From contig JAGQDJ010000050.1 of NCBI GenBank assembly GCA_022885665.1, forward strand, positions 124,001-188,000: a stretch of 64,000 bases of DNA. Direction: 5' to 3'. Made by a program: the position numbers and the translations under genes. The notes beneath the pieces are model-generated. The model made no database searches and was not told where the DNA came from. It was given only the letters and a program-made list of their open reading frames with translations. The stretch comes from Triops longicaudatus. Lineage: Eukaryota; Arthropoda; Branchiopoda; Notostraca; Triopsidae. Positions within the stretch are counted from its first letter, which is position 1, and every line of letters starts with the position of its first letter. Below, one piece after another: positions 46,826 through 58,787 of this stretch.

Positions 46826-47914
46826 GTTTATTGCACGATTTTCTAAAATTACTATTGAGCAGTGAAGGTAAAAGACATATGATAACATATTTGTTTGCGT
46901 ATGCTTTGAGATATAACCCCTAATAGTTGATTCCAGTGGCTCCCAGAAAGAAATTTCGCAGTTGCGAGAGCTGTTTCCACGTATAAGTAACCATGGGTGG
47001 TACGCATTTCACCCGTTCTCGAGCTTTCTCATTTTCTAGACCTGCCTTTATAACATCAGTCTGAAAACATCAGTTAAGTACGATTATGAAGCTGCAAGCT
47101 GTCGTCTTACAAAAATTCCAACTTTGCTAGCTGAAAAAATGGCCTGGGCCCAAGAAAATGAATAGAATTGGCCCCCCGCGTGAAAAAAGCTCTAATGTGC
47201 AATAGGATAGCAAAATTTTGCAAGGCTATGTATAAAGTTAATTTTACGTACTGCAGAATGTTAAATCAAAATTTCAGGGAGTTTACCGTATCGTTTAAAC
47301 TAAGCATTGAAATTAATTAGTTTTTCCTGACGCACCTTGGCATACAAATTTTAACAGTATCCGTAGTACCAGAATAAATTTTGACTCTAGAAGTAATTGA
47401 AGGAAATATTGTATTACAACAGGGAGAAATATTTATTTTCTTTTTCAATTGATGCTAACCAAGTATTTTTTTTAATACTTTATAGCAATTAACAGAAGAT
47501 TTTGGCCAAATACGAAACTTATACACATTTTCGACAGATCCTTCTTCGGTCAATTAAGACAGCCATTACATACAGGAAAATGAAAATTTTGTACATTAAA
47601 TTCGAAATCTCAGTGAATACGTGGACTTCGCCGTAAAACTTAATTTTAGATAGGTTTGGAGTATATCTTTAGGTTTGAATGTGGTCCGAATTCATGCACG
47701 AATTAATTGCGAAAAGTACTGCAGCGTCTTCTACTGTTTGAATTACCAACCATCGCTTACATCGTCCTTCGTTTGTTAATTTTCCACATACCCGCTAGAG
47801 GGATTGTGTGAAAATATCATGGCTGCCTTGATGACAGCCTCGTGAAACTGCATTGAACATATCCTTCAGTTGACTTGATAACGATAAGTCCCGTGAATTA
47901 TTAAGCTAACGAAG

Positions 47915-48990
47915 ATGGCTGATCTAGACGATTTTTTCGCAAAAAAGGACAAAAAGAAATCTAAATCGGCGAAGAAATTTACGCCGTCTGACTTGATTAC
48001 CGCAGCCTCCCCTGCTGCTGCACCTGCGAAGGCCCCGGAGAAGAAAGAAAAGAACAAAACCAAACCTGTCCCTGCTGAAGGGGAGGAGGAAAGTGTTGAA
48101 GTACCAACTCAAGTAAACAGCTGTAACTTATATCCAATTTTTGATAAAACTTCTAATGTGTCACTCCATTTTTTCGTTGTATTGTTTCTAGATCTCATTA
48201 CTAGCACTATTAAAAAGTTTTCATTTCCGGGTAGATTGTTGAATTGTCATTTCAATATTGTTGTGTTCTAGGAAGTAGCCAAACCTAAAGTTGCGCCTGC
48301 AGAAGAAGAGGAGTGGGCAGATTTTGAGGAAGAAAAGGAAAAGGATTATTCTGGCCTGAAGATTCAACAGCTGCAAATTCCCGACAGCGAGGAAGGAGAA
48401 GACAATGAGGAACAGTATGACGAAGATGGAGAACTCATTGCGAAAAAGGAGGCATCCGGACCTTGGAAAAAGATAGATCCCACGCAGCAAGTCGTTTCAA
48501 CTAAACAAGGTACTCCGAACATTTATGTCTACTTTGCAGAGTCATTCTCAGTTGCAATCTTCTGTAGACGAGCCGGAAATCATTGCCGAGTTGCCAAACG
48601 TCAAAGCTGGCTTGTACGTTCCACCGGGGAAAAAGACTCAAGCTGCTACAACTAGTTCTGCTGGACGGATCCGATTCGGAAAGAAAGGGAAAGAAGCACC
48701 TGACATTAGCAGCGAGGAGTACTTTCCCTCGTTATCAACGGCAATAGCTATCGAACAGCAAGCACCGAAGACCAAAAAACAGTAAATTTTAATTATTGTT
48801 TCATCATTGGTACAGCTTTTAATACGCAATGAACGCTTTGCTCCGCAGATTGGATGAAGAAACGCGAGGCTTCGCCGAAGCACGCCCATCGCGCTCACAT
48901 TCAAGTCAAGCGACCACTGCAGCGGCCGCGGGCGGACCCAAGTTAAACTTAGGCAACAAATATGACGCCTTATCAAACGATTACAGTTAA
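47915..48990 (+). CDS. CDV3: CDV3 homologue
   Basis: Four exons: 47915-48112, 48272-48509, 48568-48781, 48849-48990 (263 residues). The protein starts MADLDDFFAKKDKKKSKSAK and continues EWADFEEEKEKDYSGLKIQQ, GPWKKIDPTQ, GLYVPPGKK, EEYFPSLSTA and ends LNLGNKYDALSNDYS. The order D-[DN]FFAK.DKKK, W..(F/L)E....DYSGL, GPW, G.Y.PPG, (Q/E).FPSL and the final YD.L block is that of CDV3 (carnitine-deficiency-associated gene expressed in ventricle 3). The protein is highly charged, probably disordered and cytoplasmic. Molecular function is not well established. AATAAA at 49245-49250 is the likely poly(A) signal. Confidence 0.93.
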
Positions 48991-49244
48991 GGTATGCCCT
49001 TGTGTTCCGAACGTTGTATTTTTTTCTTTCAACTTTTTCCCGCGGGTGTTTGGTTGCCATTGTCTGTCATGCTTGCGGCTGAGTTTTGCAAAGAGGATTT
49101 GTGTTACGGTCGCATTTACTTCGGGAAAAAGGGAACAGGCTGGACTGTTAGACATCAATATTCATCTATTTTTGTCCCTCCTGTAAAATTGATAAAATGT
49201 CGTGACTGGAAAAGCGATCCGAGAAAGTTTGACAAGACGAAGTC

Positions 49245-49250
49245 AATAAA
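49245..49250 (+). terminator. Poly(A) signal of CDV3
   Basis: AATAAA about 255 bases after the CDV3 stop. It is the first canonical hexamer I found downstream. Confidence 0.55.
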
Positions 49251-49772
49251 GCTGGACTAGCTCTTAAAAGAAATACGTGTGTTAATTACTACATCCTGGG
49301 ACGAGAGTTGCAACATTGGTTTATTATACTTACATTACAATTTGTGAATGAATTTTGCGAGGAAGTGGACTGAAGAAAAAAAAAAAACTTTAAAATATCT
49401 GTGGGGATGACAAGTGTCGAAAAAGGGACAAACGTAAAAATATCCTACTGTATCAATATTTTCTTGTTATTATGATATTTATCTTAACTGGGATGAAATT
49501 GAGCAGACCCGAGTAATGGGTAAGCAAGAATACGGCGAAACTGTAGTCTTTCGGTAAACATGATTTGACGGCGTTGGAGAAAATGACGCTCTGTAACTAT
49601 ACATCCATATGTCATTTTACAGGACACTCATTTCATTCTTGCCAATTGTCAATGCTACGTTACGCTAACACAGCTAGTTTCCGAGTTTAGTGGCTTTTTC
49701 GAAGTATTCTTCTTTGTTCTAAGATGTAGCTGCGTAAAAGAGGAACACAAACGAACGCACAGAAACGTCTAT

Positions 49773-49900
49773 GGGCGTTTTCCTTGGATTGCTCCGGAGC
49801 GTGTTTTTCTTGCTCGGAGTAGCGTCAGTACTGCTATTTGCTGTGTTCAAGCTACTACGAGTATGAAAAACATGTTCCGGAGCAGTCAAAGGAAAACGCC
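49773..49900. mobile_element. Palindromic hairpin element (MITE-like)
   Basis: The left arm 49773-49809 (GGGCGTTTTCCTTGGATTGC, TCCGGAGCGTGTTTTTC) pairs with the right arm 49865-49900, which on the minus strand reads GGCGTTTTCCTTTGACTGCT, CCGGAACATGTTTTTC. An inner pair also matches (CTCGGAGTAGC at 49813-49823 against GCTACTACGAG at 49851-49861), so nearly the whole segment can fold into one hairpin. TA lies close to both outer ends, but no definite target duplication is visible. Confidence 0.6.
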
Positions 49901-50164
49901 TTAAGTGAACAAACTAGCTTCACCGCATGCAACGGCAAGACAGTGGTGTACTGTCTTATGTCCGTGTTTTCCACTAGCCGTTAAACCGTGACTCTAGAGT
50001 AATCCACGAAGTTGACTTTGTAACGCTCTTTTAATGACGCATTTTTTAAAAGTTCTTTTGCGGTTCGCGTTGAAGGAAGATTAGTTATAGTTACTATATA
50101 TACAAAATGCCATATCACGAGAAAGGCAGTTTTGATAATTGCTAATGTTAAGAACATTTGGGCG

Positions 50165-53100
50165 TTACTTTAGCAGACTGCCTTTAGTTTCTGGCAAAAG
50201 TAACACAGTTACACCTGAAATAACGAAGATTCCGGCTGTTAAAAGCGCAGGTAGAATGAGTCCCAGGTTAAGAGGTGTAAGCATGGACGAATAAGCTGCT
50301 ACACCGCCCCAGCCTCCGCAACGGCTGATGCATACCAGTAATCCCCATCCAGTCGCTCTATACATAGAAACAAAATTCTTGATTCCTAAACTCGACGATA
50401 TGACGTTTAGTCAGTTTCATTTTTTATCCTTTCTTCGTCCTACAGCATTTTTAGAATGTTGTTTTAATTTATTTCTTGTATACTTCGCTTTGAATACGTA
50501 ATGCTTAAAATGAAAATTTTCAACTTAAAAATTTATTAAGTGAAATGTACTTTGGACAGTGAATTAATTCACATTTAATTGTTTTACTTTTTGTATAGTT
50601 TTAATATATTTTGTTATTTTTAAGTTTATTTGTTCCTTACCGCAGCTGTGTGGAGTATGTCTCAGTTGTAAGTAAGTTCAGAGCGCTGTATCCAATAGCA
50701 AAAACGAAGTTAAAAGCTCCTTCAAATCCGATCACAGCCCAGGGTTTGTGCACTCCAATAATGGCAATAGAGAGCGCAGCACACGTCAGAAAGCATGTTA
50801 CTAGATGAATTACATTAGTACCTTCTCCGCAAGTCGAAGTCTTTGATTTGGATCTACCTGTCAATCTGATACGACCCAACTTCTCGGTAGCGAACGCAGC
50901 AAGCAAGAAACCGGGTATAAGTGCGACTTCGCCGATCAGACTTTCAAGGAACACTTCACTCAAGTGTATGTTGTAGTCAAAGTCTAGCGAGCAGCCAGCA
51001 TCCATGCTGGCAAAGGTCGTGTTGATCAAATCAGAGTTCGCGAAACGATATTCGAAAAGGTCCGTGTCGACAAAGTAAGAGTTACTCAATGTCGAGTTGC
51101 GGAAGAGGGTTTGACTCGATTTGATGTTAGTGAAGTGGCTCCGGTCGAAGTAACATTGATCAAACAACACATGGTTGATGATAAGGTTAGCAAAGCTTAC
51201 GTTCACGAAACTCGAATTGATAAAGTTGATGTTTTCGAGTGTATGGTTGAAGATCGTATTCTCGTACGTTTTGTTTACTCGGTTTTCGGCCAGCGCCGCG
51301 TATTCCGCAGCTTTCAGAGATTTAACGTATTCCGGAAACCATAGCATTAAGCCGTAAAACCTAAAAAAAATATGCATTATTATTTGTAGCAATAATACAG
51401 TAATGGAAGCATTACGCGAAAGAAACACCGAACCATACCCCAATGAGCGGCAATGATCTTTTCCATCTCGATTGATTGAATAACTTGACAAAAGAGCTTG
51501 AAAACTAAAATAAAATCATTATATTTCGAATTAAAGACAAAAAATATAGTTTCTAGATTTACGTTACGAATACTGTAAGAAATATCTTTCACGATAGACC
51601 TTCGCTGTCCATCGATGGTGAGAACGTCTTCGTTTTTCTTGCCCGGCAACTCAAGTTCCGAAATTTGATATTCGGCACTTCTGTTTGAATTTTTACTATA
51701 AATTTTCTATCAAAGCAACCGCATTTAGTCAGGTAAAAACTGTCCCGGGCCTCTGTACCATACTTGGTAAATGACCAAAGCTTCTCGTTCATGATTGGCC
51801 TCAAGTAAATATCTAGGTGACTCGGGAAGGGACAACAGCAACACCAATGCCAACGGTGTCGGTAATCCACAAACAATTAGGAAAATGTGCCATGCACTAA
51901 AATGGTTTTCCCCATCCAGTACCACAAGGAAGCCTGAAACCAATGACATGGCGACGGTAAGTGGTGAATTACTGCTTCCGTAAGCGTTTACCTGTTCGCG
52001 GCATGATAGCCCACGCCATGCACGAAACAAATATTCCTCCCAGTGCCCAGCATGCTAGAAGGAGGTTAATGTAACGTCCGCGTTGAGAAAGAGGTACAAA
52101 TTCGCAAAAATACGTCATTAAAATTGGTAAGGCGCCTCCCATTCTACTTGCAGTGCGTATTAATAAGTTTCTTTTCTCCAGAAAGTCTCAACTCCAATAT
52201 CTTGGCTTACCCGAGTCCGCTAATAGCCCTGGCTGTAATAAAAGTTCCATACGTGGGCATTAGTGCCGTCATGATATCGAAAACTGAAGCGACTGTTAGT
52301 GCCGTCAGCAATGTGCGTCTGCGACCAACTCGGTCGGCCATACTACCCCAGAGTAATGCTCCAACGCCCAAAGAAAGGTATGTTGCAGCTCCTAATAAAT
52401 TATAAAGATAATGTTAAGTTTTTACTACATATAAAAATTTTTTTATGGGATCTTTACTACCAAGAAGGATTACCTAGATATTTCTTTTCGTTGTGGCTAA
52501 TACAAAGGTCTACCTCCGCACTTGGTAAGACGAATGGAAGAACCACGAGTTCGGCAATATCTGCTGCCAAGCCCATACCTGCCGCCAAAATGAGAAGCCA
52601 GTGGAAACGTCCAACGCCACACTAAGTGGATATGAATTACTTTTTAGCTTTTGATCGTCCGTCGTCCAAAAATGTAATGGTGGCATGGGTCAGTTTGGAC
52701 TAGCAACTATTCATATTACACTTGTCATACGGGCAAATTTACTCTCCAAATATTCATTAAATCAATTAGTTTCACACCGTTTACACTACCTATGCTTGGA
52801 AAAAAAAGGAAAAAGGTATAGATACTAAATTCTCCTTCTATGTTCAGTTTGTCCCAGTGGCCAGAAGGATTGATCAGAAAGGTGCTTTTTTTAAGGAAAG
52901 TAGTCGGTGTATATTTCATTTGTTATGTGATTTATGAATTATGTTATGGAATATGAATTATATGAACTGCGTTTTAAATCTCTTGTATTACATACAATCT
53001 TATATGCACTTTAAGGCAGACAACAAATTAACAGGAAAACGTTAAATTCTGTCGTTATTGGAATTATTTTGTGTCGATTTTTGTTAAAATTGTTTTGCTA

Positions 53101-54655
53101 TATGAAGAGCTTTTACCTCTAATGTGTATGTTATCCATCGCTTGGATTCTGTACCACGTGTAAAGTTACTTTTAAAGAAATTGTGGCTAGACCCTTTTAC
53201 GCACTGCTTCAAAACTTAGTGTTACTCAAAAAGTAATTTTAAAAGGTTTTGCGTAAGTAATAAGTATAATAACGAAGGCAGTGGAGTTTTTCATTTTTAG
53301 GAAAAGATGTAAGCTTTATCCCATTTTCGCTGTCTTATATTCTTATCACTAAGATTATAGTCTGCCTCGTCATAGGCATACCAGGAAAAAAGGAATCTTT
53401 ATCCTGTGAGTCAAACGGTAAACATCGAGTTGTATGATTTTCAGCAGTTATTTTTCCTGGAATTGCTATTTAAACTAAGTTTTTTTTTCAGGATTTTATT
53501 TACAAGCAATTCATCATTTTATTAAAGCTGAAGTTTTTTTTTCAGAGCTTTGGGTATCCGCAATTTATCAGTTATCTTTTTCCAGCGACTTGCGTCCAGA
53601 CTGACCCGTGTCTCCTCTAAACTTCGCAAAGAATGCAAAGTAAGGTGCCTAATTGCCGTCTACTTAATTTTTCGTTGCGTATCACCAAGCCGTGAGTCAA
53701 GATTTTTCAACCTGCTCCAGGAACCTTTTACACTCATCCCTTTGTTATAATCTGTATGTTAATACGATTTAACTTCAGATACTATTTTGTGTTCGAATAC
53801 ATTCGACAAGAGGTTAAAACGCTTATTCGAAGAATGCCTGCCCAAAAGCCGCTTACTGTTCTAGTTATGTATATTAAAGGAAAAAAGGCTTGTAGGTTGC
53901 AACTGAACAAATGTATTTTTTTAATGTAGCAAATATATACCAGCATTCAAAATTGCCGGCCTGGAATTTTACCTAAATTTACTACGTATTCACTTATTCT
54001 CAGGCGCACGGTGCAACACTAGCGACCTCTCAGGCTCCAACTCGCGTGTTAGGGGTAGACGCCTTTTAGCACATCCTTGGTAGACGCCATTAAGCCTGAG
54101 GCTTGTAAAACTTTGGAATGACTTAGTAATTCCCAGAGATTTGCTAGCAGCTTTCAGTGTAAACGATTCGTTAGATAAGTAAGAAACGAAACTGCTAAAA
54201 ATGTAGGTGAACTGAGTTGTTACTTGTAAAATAGAAGGTTTCAAAACTCTCTGGATCTAAGGCGAACGTCCCTAAACTTTGACTGCACAGAACTTGTAAA
54301 CAAATAAAAAAGAGACCGCGTTTTCTTGAATATTGTACTTTCACGACATCTAGAGCATAAAAAAAAATTTTCATCAAAGATGACTGCTATTGTCCCAAGA
54401 TCTGGCGTTTGACGGCATTAGGCTAGTAGACGGCATTTGGGCATCCTATTCTACTGACGTTAGATTGGGGAAAAAAAAAACGCGAACCTGTCTCAACGCA
54501 TCTTCGTGGTAGATAGCTAAAGGTGAGCTAGTTCTGTTATTTCCCAGCATTTCTGCTCCTTGTCTCTCCATATCCTCGTCCGTGTCAACTTCCGCTAAAA
54601 CTTCACTTTCGCCGTTCGACGGGCGTGATGAAGAAGCGTGTCCACTGCTACCCAT
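50165..54655 (-). CDS. SV2: SV2-like major facilitator protein with pentapeptide-repeat luminal domain
   Basis: Nine minus-strand exons: 54655-54488, 52621-52474, 52391-52211, 52146-51992, 51933-51759, 51677-51563, 51504-51416, 51360-50641, 50357-50165 (647 residues). The acidic N-terminus ends AIYHEDALRQ and joins CGVGRFHWLLILAAGMGLAA, the conserved SV2 start of the first helix. The cytoplasmic MFS signature is GSMADRVGRRRT; further blocks are CGLPTPLALVLLLSLPESPR, RSLPLIGVWFGVSFAFYGLM and LWFPEYVKSL. The 50641-51360 exon carries the luminal loop before helix 8, with five-residue periodicity (FINSSFVNVSFANL, FRNSTLSNSYFVDTDLFEYR) and six N-x-S/T sites (NKT, NHT, NSS, NVS, NST, NTT). It ends LPETKGSLLK. 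SV2 proteins sit on synaptic vesicles, control vesicle priming and bind synaptotagmin; the transported substrate is debated. It is slightly shorter than vertebrate SV2 (about 740), mostly at the N-terminus. Confidence 0.9.
52622..54487 (-). other. First intron of the SV2-like gene (1.9 kb)
   Basis: AT-rich, no exon or clear repeat recognised. The open frame at minus 52725-52919 has no resemblance to the family and no supporting splice sites. Confidence 0.45.
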
Positions 54656-57600
54656 ACTCGCGTGTCTGGCACTGTATTCGTAACAAATGGCAATGTACAG
54701 TACGTATTCCCGTTCTGTTCGACTTTGCTCTCAGATATGGACTATCTCGACATCAAGCCGATTGAAAGCTCTTGTCCAAAAATGATGTTTTTCACATTGA
54801 CTCCGCCTTTTCGCTTCGTAAAAATGCTTGAGAACCCTTTTGCCGTTGATTTCTCGCGCAGTGTCCGTAATTATTTTCTTCTGTAGGAATATATTCAGCA
54901 GTCACGGATAAAGTAGCGCCAGCGGTGTTCTTGAATATGTTAATGAATACAAACTTCCTCAAGTTCACTTTGGAATGTCCATGGTTTACCTACAGTTGAC
55001 TGAAATGAAACCGTAAGCTTGCTGTAGAGCAGTTTCATTCTTTGGAGCAAAACACAGTATCGTTTTGGCGAACCGAGCTGCACTTTGTTCAATTAATTGT
55101 CAAGCAGCTTCTGCTTGTTTGTACTTCTGCGGGGTACCGTTCAACCTGCAACTGTCACAATAACCCGCGCGTCGATAACTGCAGCATTGGCGTGAAGGAA
55201 AGCACATGCGCAATCTTGTCTTTTATCAAAGCTCTTTTTGTATTGACATTATTCTTTTTCCCCTGAAACTTTCCTTGGGATACCTGTGCCAAAGTTCGAG
55301 TAAGATAAACCACCTTATCTTATCACCATTTCCGATGAGGCTCACCCTAACAACTTGCTGTCACAGTTTCGAAGTCTCGCTTGAAATAGAAATCCGGTAA
55401 AGAGGCGTTTTTGGTCATAGTTATGAGGAAGAAACTGATTCTTCAAAGATCGTGTCATACAAGGCACAGGAGTCTTCCTCCATGTAGGGTTAGAAGGAAA
55501 AGTATGCAGGTTCGGTAAGTCAAATAGTATATTTCGTTGTAGCTGATTTAGTCATTTGCACTTGTATGTGGCAAGAGAGGAAATGTATACCTCACAGAAA
55601 AGAGGACCACTGTGCACTGATAAAATTGGAAAGAAGAGAAGGAAGGCGAGCGACCTTTAGTCGACTCAATTACAAGGGGCGGTTCTTGCGCGCTCCTTAT
55701 TCCCGCCAAAGCTCTCCTCCGACGTCACGAATCAATAATCTACTAATAGAGAAATAACAATGCAAACAGTACACACCTTAACTAATTGCTGGCATAGCAT
55801 GGGGTGTCGGTTAACATCTGCCATTTACCCGGAAGTAAAGTTGCGAAGCTGACTTTGTTTGCTCTTTTGCTGAAAGAAGAATTGCTTCGCATGGAACCGT
55901 AGACGTCGTACATATGGGCTGTCGCAGTTCTCCGAAGCTTCATTTCCACTACAACATGGTAACTTAAACGATTTCACGGAAGTTGTTGCACATCTTAGTT
56001 TAAATTTATCTGAAGTAAAGTAATAATTGAATAAGTTTCTACGATCTCTACGAACTCCCAAAGAAGCTTGTTATAGTGTTTGTAATGCGGTAATATTTTT
56101 GTTCGATTTTATGTACCCTGGCATCGTACAAAAAATCCTGTGAAAAATACAAGCGAGGAAACACGCTAAAAGTAATTTAAGTGAAGGAGAGCAAAAGAGC
56201 CTACGAAAAACAGCAAAAGCAGATTGTTAACCTAGGCAATTCAGAGGGAGCAACGAGCTCTGTTCACGCTGAGACCGGTTACAAATCAAGCAGATTTTAA
56301 TCAGGTTATTTGGTTGAATACACCACCTTTTAAATCTTCGAAATGCGAGGATGAGAGACGCTTCAGCAACGAGTGGCAACAGCAACAGCCCTCTATCAAC
56401 GACTTCGCTGACAATACCTTACATATTTCTGAAGTAGTACCCCAGTACAATGTGATTCAGTATGAATACAGACGCGTTTTTTTAGAACTCATGCTATTTG
56501 TATAAGCAAAGAATAAGTTCCTGGGAAATTTTGAGTTGAGATATATGTAATACAGTTGTAAGCGGTAGCTCAAACAGAAGCATAAGGAAAAGTTGACCGT
56601 AGAAGTGTAGATAATCCAGTTTTATTGTATCCTTAATGAATTTTTGAAGCAGGTAAAGAAACTGGCCATAAATACTTGCATTTCGTCCGTGAACAGTGTA
56701 AGCGCGAGAAAAGACTTATAGATGCGAAGTTTTATTCTAGTTTAGTGCCACATTTTTGCGTTGAAGCTGCAATAACGAATCTCAAGATAACCGAATAAGT
56801 TGTATGCGGAAAATCCGTAAATTCATGTTTAGTTTCCACAACTGTCAATTTGCCAACTTTTACTTTCAATTCGCCAACATTGAAGATAGGATTGGACACC
56901 TTTGATCATATAGACGAGTATGGTAGAATTCTATGTAATGCATTTAGCCCCAAATTTCAAAGGCGGGAATTTCAATTTGCTTTGGCGAACAAAGTGTAAA
57001 ACGCTATAGTTTGAATTCTATGCATATAGTTTAAGTCTTTCAATCGACTAGAACAGTTTAGGGAGATAACTCTTTAAAAGCTTACACACAGGTTGTAAAT
57101 GACGCATTCCTGCCTTATCATATGTATTTTCCATTTGAACGGTACCAGAGTTGTAGGATTGACGTCTGCTTTGCTTTGACAGAAGTATTTGGCTTACCAT
57201 AGTTTTACTAGGAACTAAGCACGAAAGACATGAGTCATACTCCATTTGTACATAGGAGAAAAGACCGTACGAAGGTAGCTAGTGGAAGACTTCCGTGCTC
57301 TATGTATCCTAGGGTGGCGGAAAGTCCACACCTTGTACTTTCCCTTTTCGAAAACGAGGAGAAAAACTTTCTCTTTGGTCAGAGCTGACAGTTGCCGGAT
57401 CTTCGAACTTTTTATCGGAACAAACTCACTGCTGACCCTTATAACATCCGGCTACAATTTTGAAATCATTAGATCTCTGAAACAAGAACTATAATTCGGT
57501 TTCGTGCTCTGCGTTTAACTTTCTCTGTGCACAACGCTAACAATTTTCCGGAAAAAACGACAAATTATATTAACGAAGCTTTATATTGCTTGAAAAAAAA

Positions 57601-58787
57601 AATTTATTCCTAGCACAAGAAAACTTCCTCTTGCGGTGGGTGTATTTTCGTAAATGAATCGGGTTATTACAGAAAATAATACTTTCCGAAAGATTCATCC
57701 CCTACGAAATTCGGGCAATGCAGATAGGAAAACTGGGTTTTAGTTTACTGAATAAAATAAGGGTAAAATTCGAGCAGCACGACTTTTTGTGTATTAATAA
57801 TCATCGTGGGCATTTGTTTCTTGCTGGCCTATTTTTTGAATACATATAAGAGTTCAATATATAACTTCATAATTGTTCTGTGCTGCCTAGTTGCAAAGGG
57901 AAAACACAGGTAATTTAAATGGCATTACTCAAAGGAAAATATCCGTCATGTCTGTTAAAACTGTTTTCTTAGAACTGTTAAAACTGTTTGTTAAACATTT
58001 TTTTTATTTTTTTTTATTTATTTTTTTTTTAGTTCTGGCTACTGCAACATTTGTAAAAAAAAATGCCCATGAAACTGAAGTTCCTTGAAATATTTTTGTG
58101 CAAAACCGAAGTATGAGCAAGGTCAATGTGATTTGACCTAAGAATCTCGACGAAAAGGCCGTCGAATCTGAACACTGATAAGGGTTCCTCACGTTATCCC
58201 ATGACAAAAGACGTTCGTCCTGTGACTTCGATGCCAAGCCCCTTTTGTTGTAACCATTGCTGCAGGTCTTTACTAACGATAGAACGAAAACGAACCCCAT
58301 CAACTGAGATAGGCTGTTGGTAAAGCCCGCAAGCTAAAAGAAAGGTCGGGGCCAAAACTGTGGGCCCGTCGTTGTGGGGATCTCTTCCAGCATTGTGTAG
58401 TTCAACGCCACTTCCGTGTAGTGGCCAGGTAGGGAAATTGAGGTTATTCGCTTGAGGTGAAAACAAGAAACCCGTCTTCAAGTCTGGGTCTAGCTGTTAG
58501 CACTAGGGAAACGAGAACGTCATGGTGTGGTGACTCGACTGGCTGCGGCGCCTTTATTTGTGACAAAACTACACTTTTGGGGGATTTTTTCGATTAAAGT
58601 TTTCACAACTAATAGCGTTGTTTTGCGGACATGAAAAAAAGGAGGAGAGCTCGTGATTTGGCTTATCCTTAACAAAGTTGCGGTAATATCACAACAGTGC
58701 AATATAGTGCATTTAAAGTGTAGCTGTGAATCTACATCGAACAGGAATTGGATGTGTATATAACGATCGCTGTTTACTGTATATAAT
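54656..58787. other. Gene-poor interval of 4.1 kb
   Basis: It lies between the divergent SV2-like gene and the plus-strand gene starting at 58788. No recognised exon, RNA gene or clean repeat. Several short open frames occur on both strands; only minus 58194-58481 has protein-like composition (see findings). The left end should contain the SV2 promoter. Confidence 0.4.

Larger units (their letters stand above)
46504..47914. other. Intergenic interval between the PEAK-like and CDV3 genes
   Basis: It contains a hAT-like MITE with an assembly gap (listed separately). The rest is AT-rich with no recognised exon. A stretch near 47140-47180 (GGCCTGGGCCC...GGCCCCCCGCG) may be a decayed fragment of a similar element, but this is uncertain. 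Confidence 0.4.
48991..50164. other. Convergent 3' flank between CDV3 and the SV2-like gene
   Basis: It includes the CDV3 poly(A) signal (49245-49250) and a 128-bp hairpin element at 49773-49900. No exon is recognised. Confidence 0.45.

Noticed and set aside
46647..46865. Plus-strand frame containing undetermined residues
   Set aside because: It crosses the assembly gap inside a MITE and is made of poly-glycine from G runs.
47135..47185. GGCCTGGGCCC...GGCCCCCCGCG stretch resembling the hAT-like MITE interior
   Set aside because: No terminal repeats or target duplication; could be a decayed fragment or chance.
52725..52919. Minus-strand frame considered as the SV2 first exon
   Set aside because: No acidic N-terminal sequence and no suitable donor. 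The frame at 54655-54488 ends in phase with a donor and gives the family junction (DALRQ then CGVGRF).
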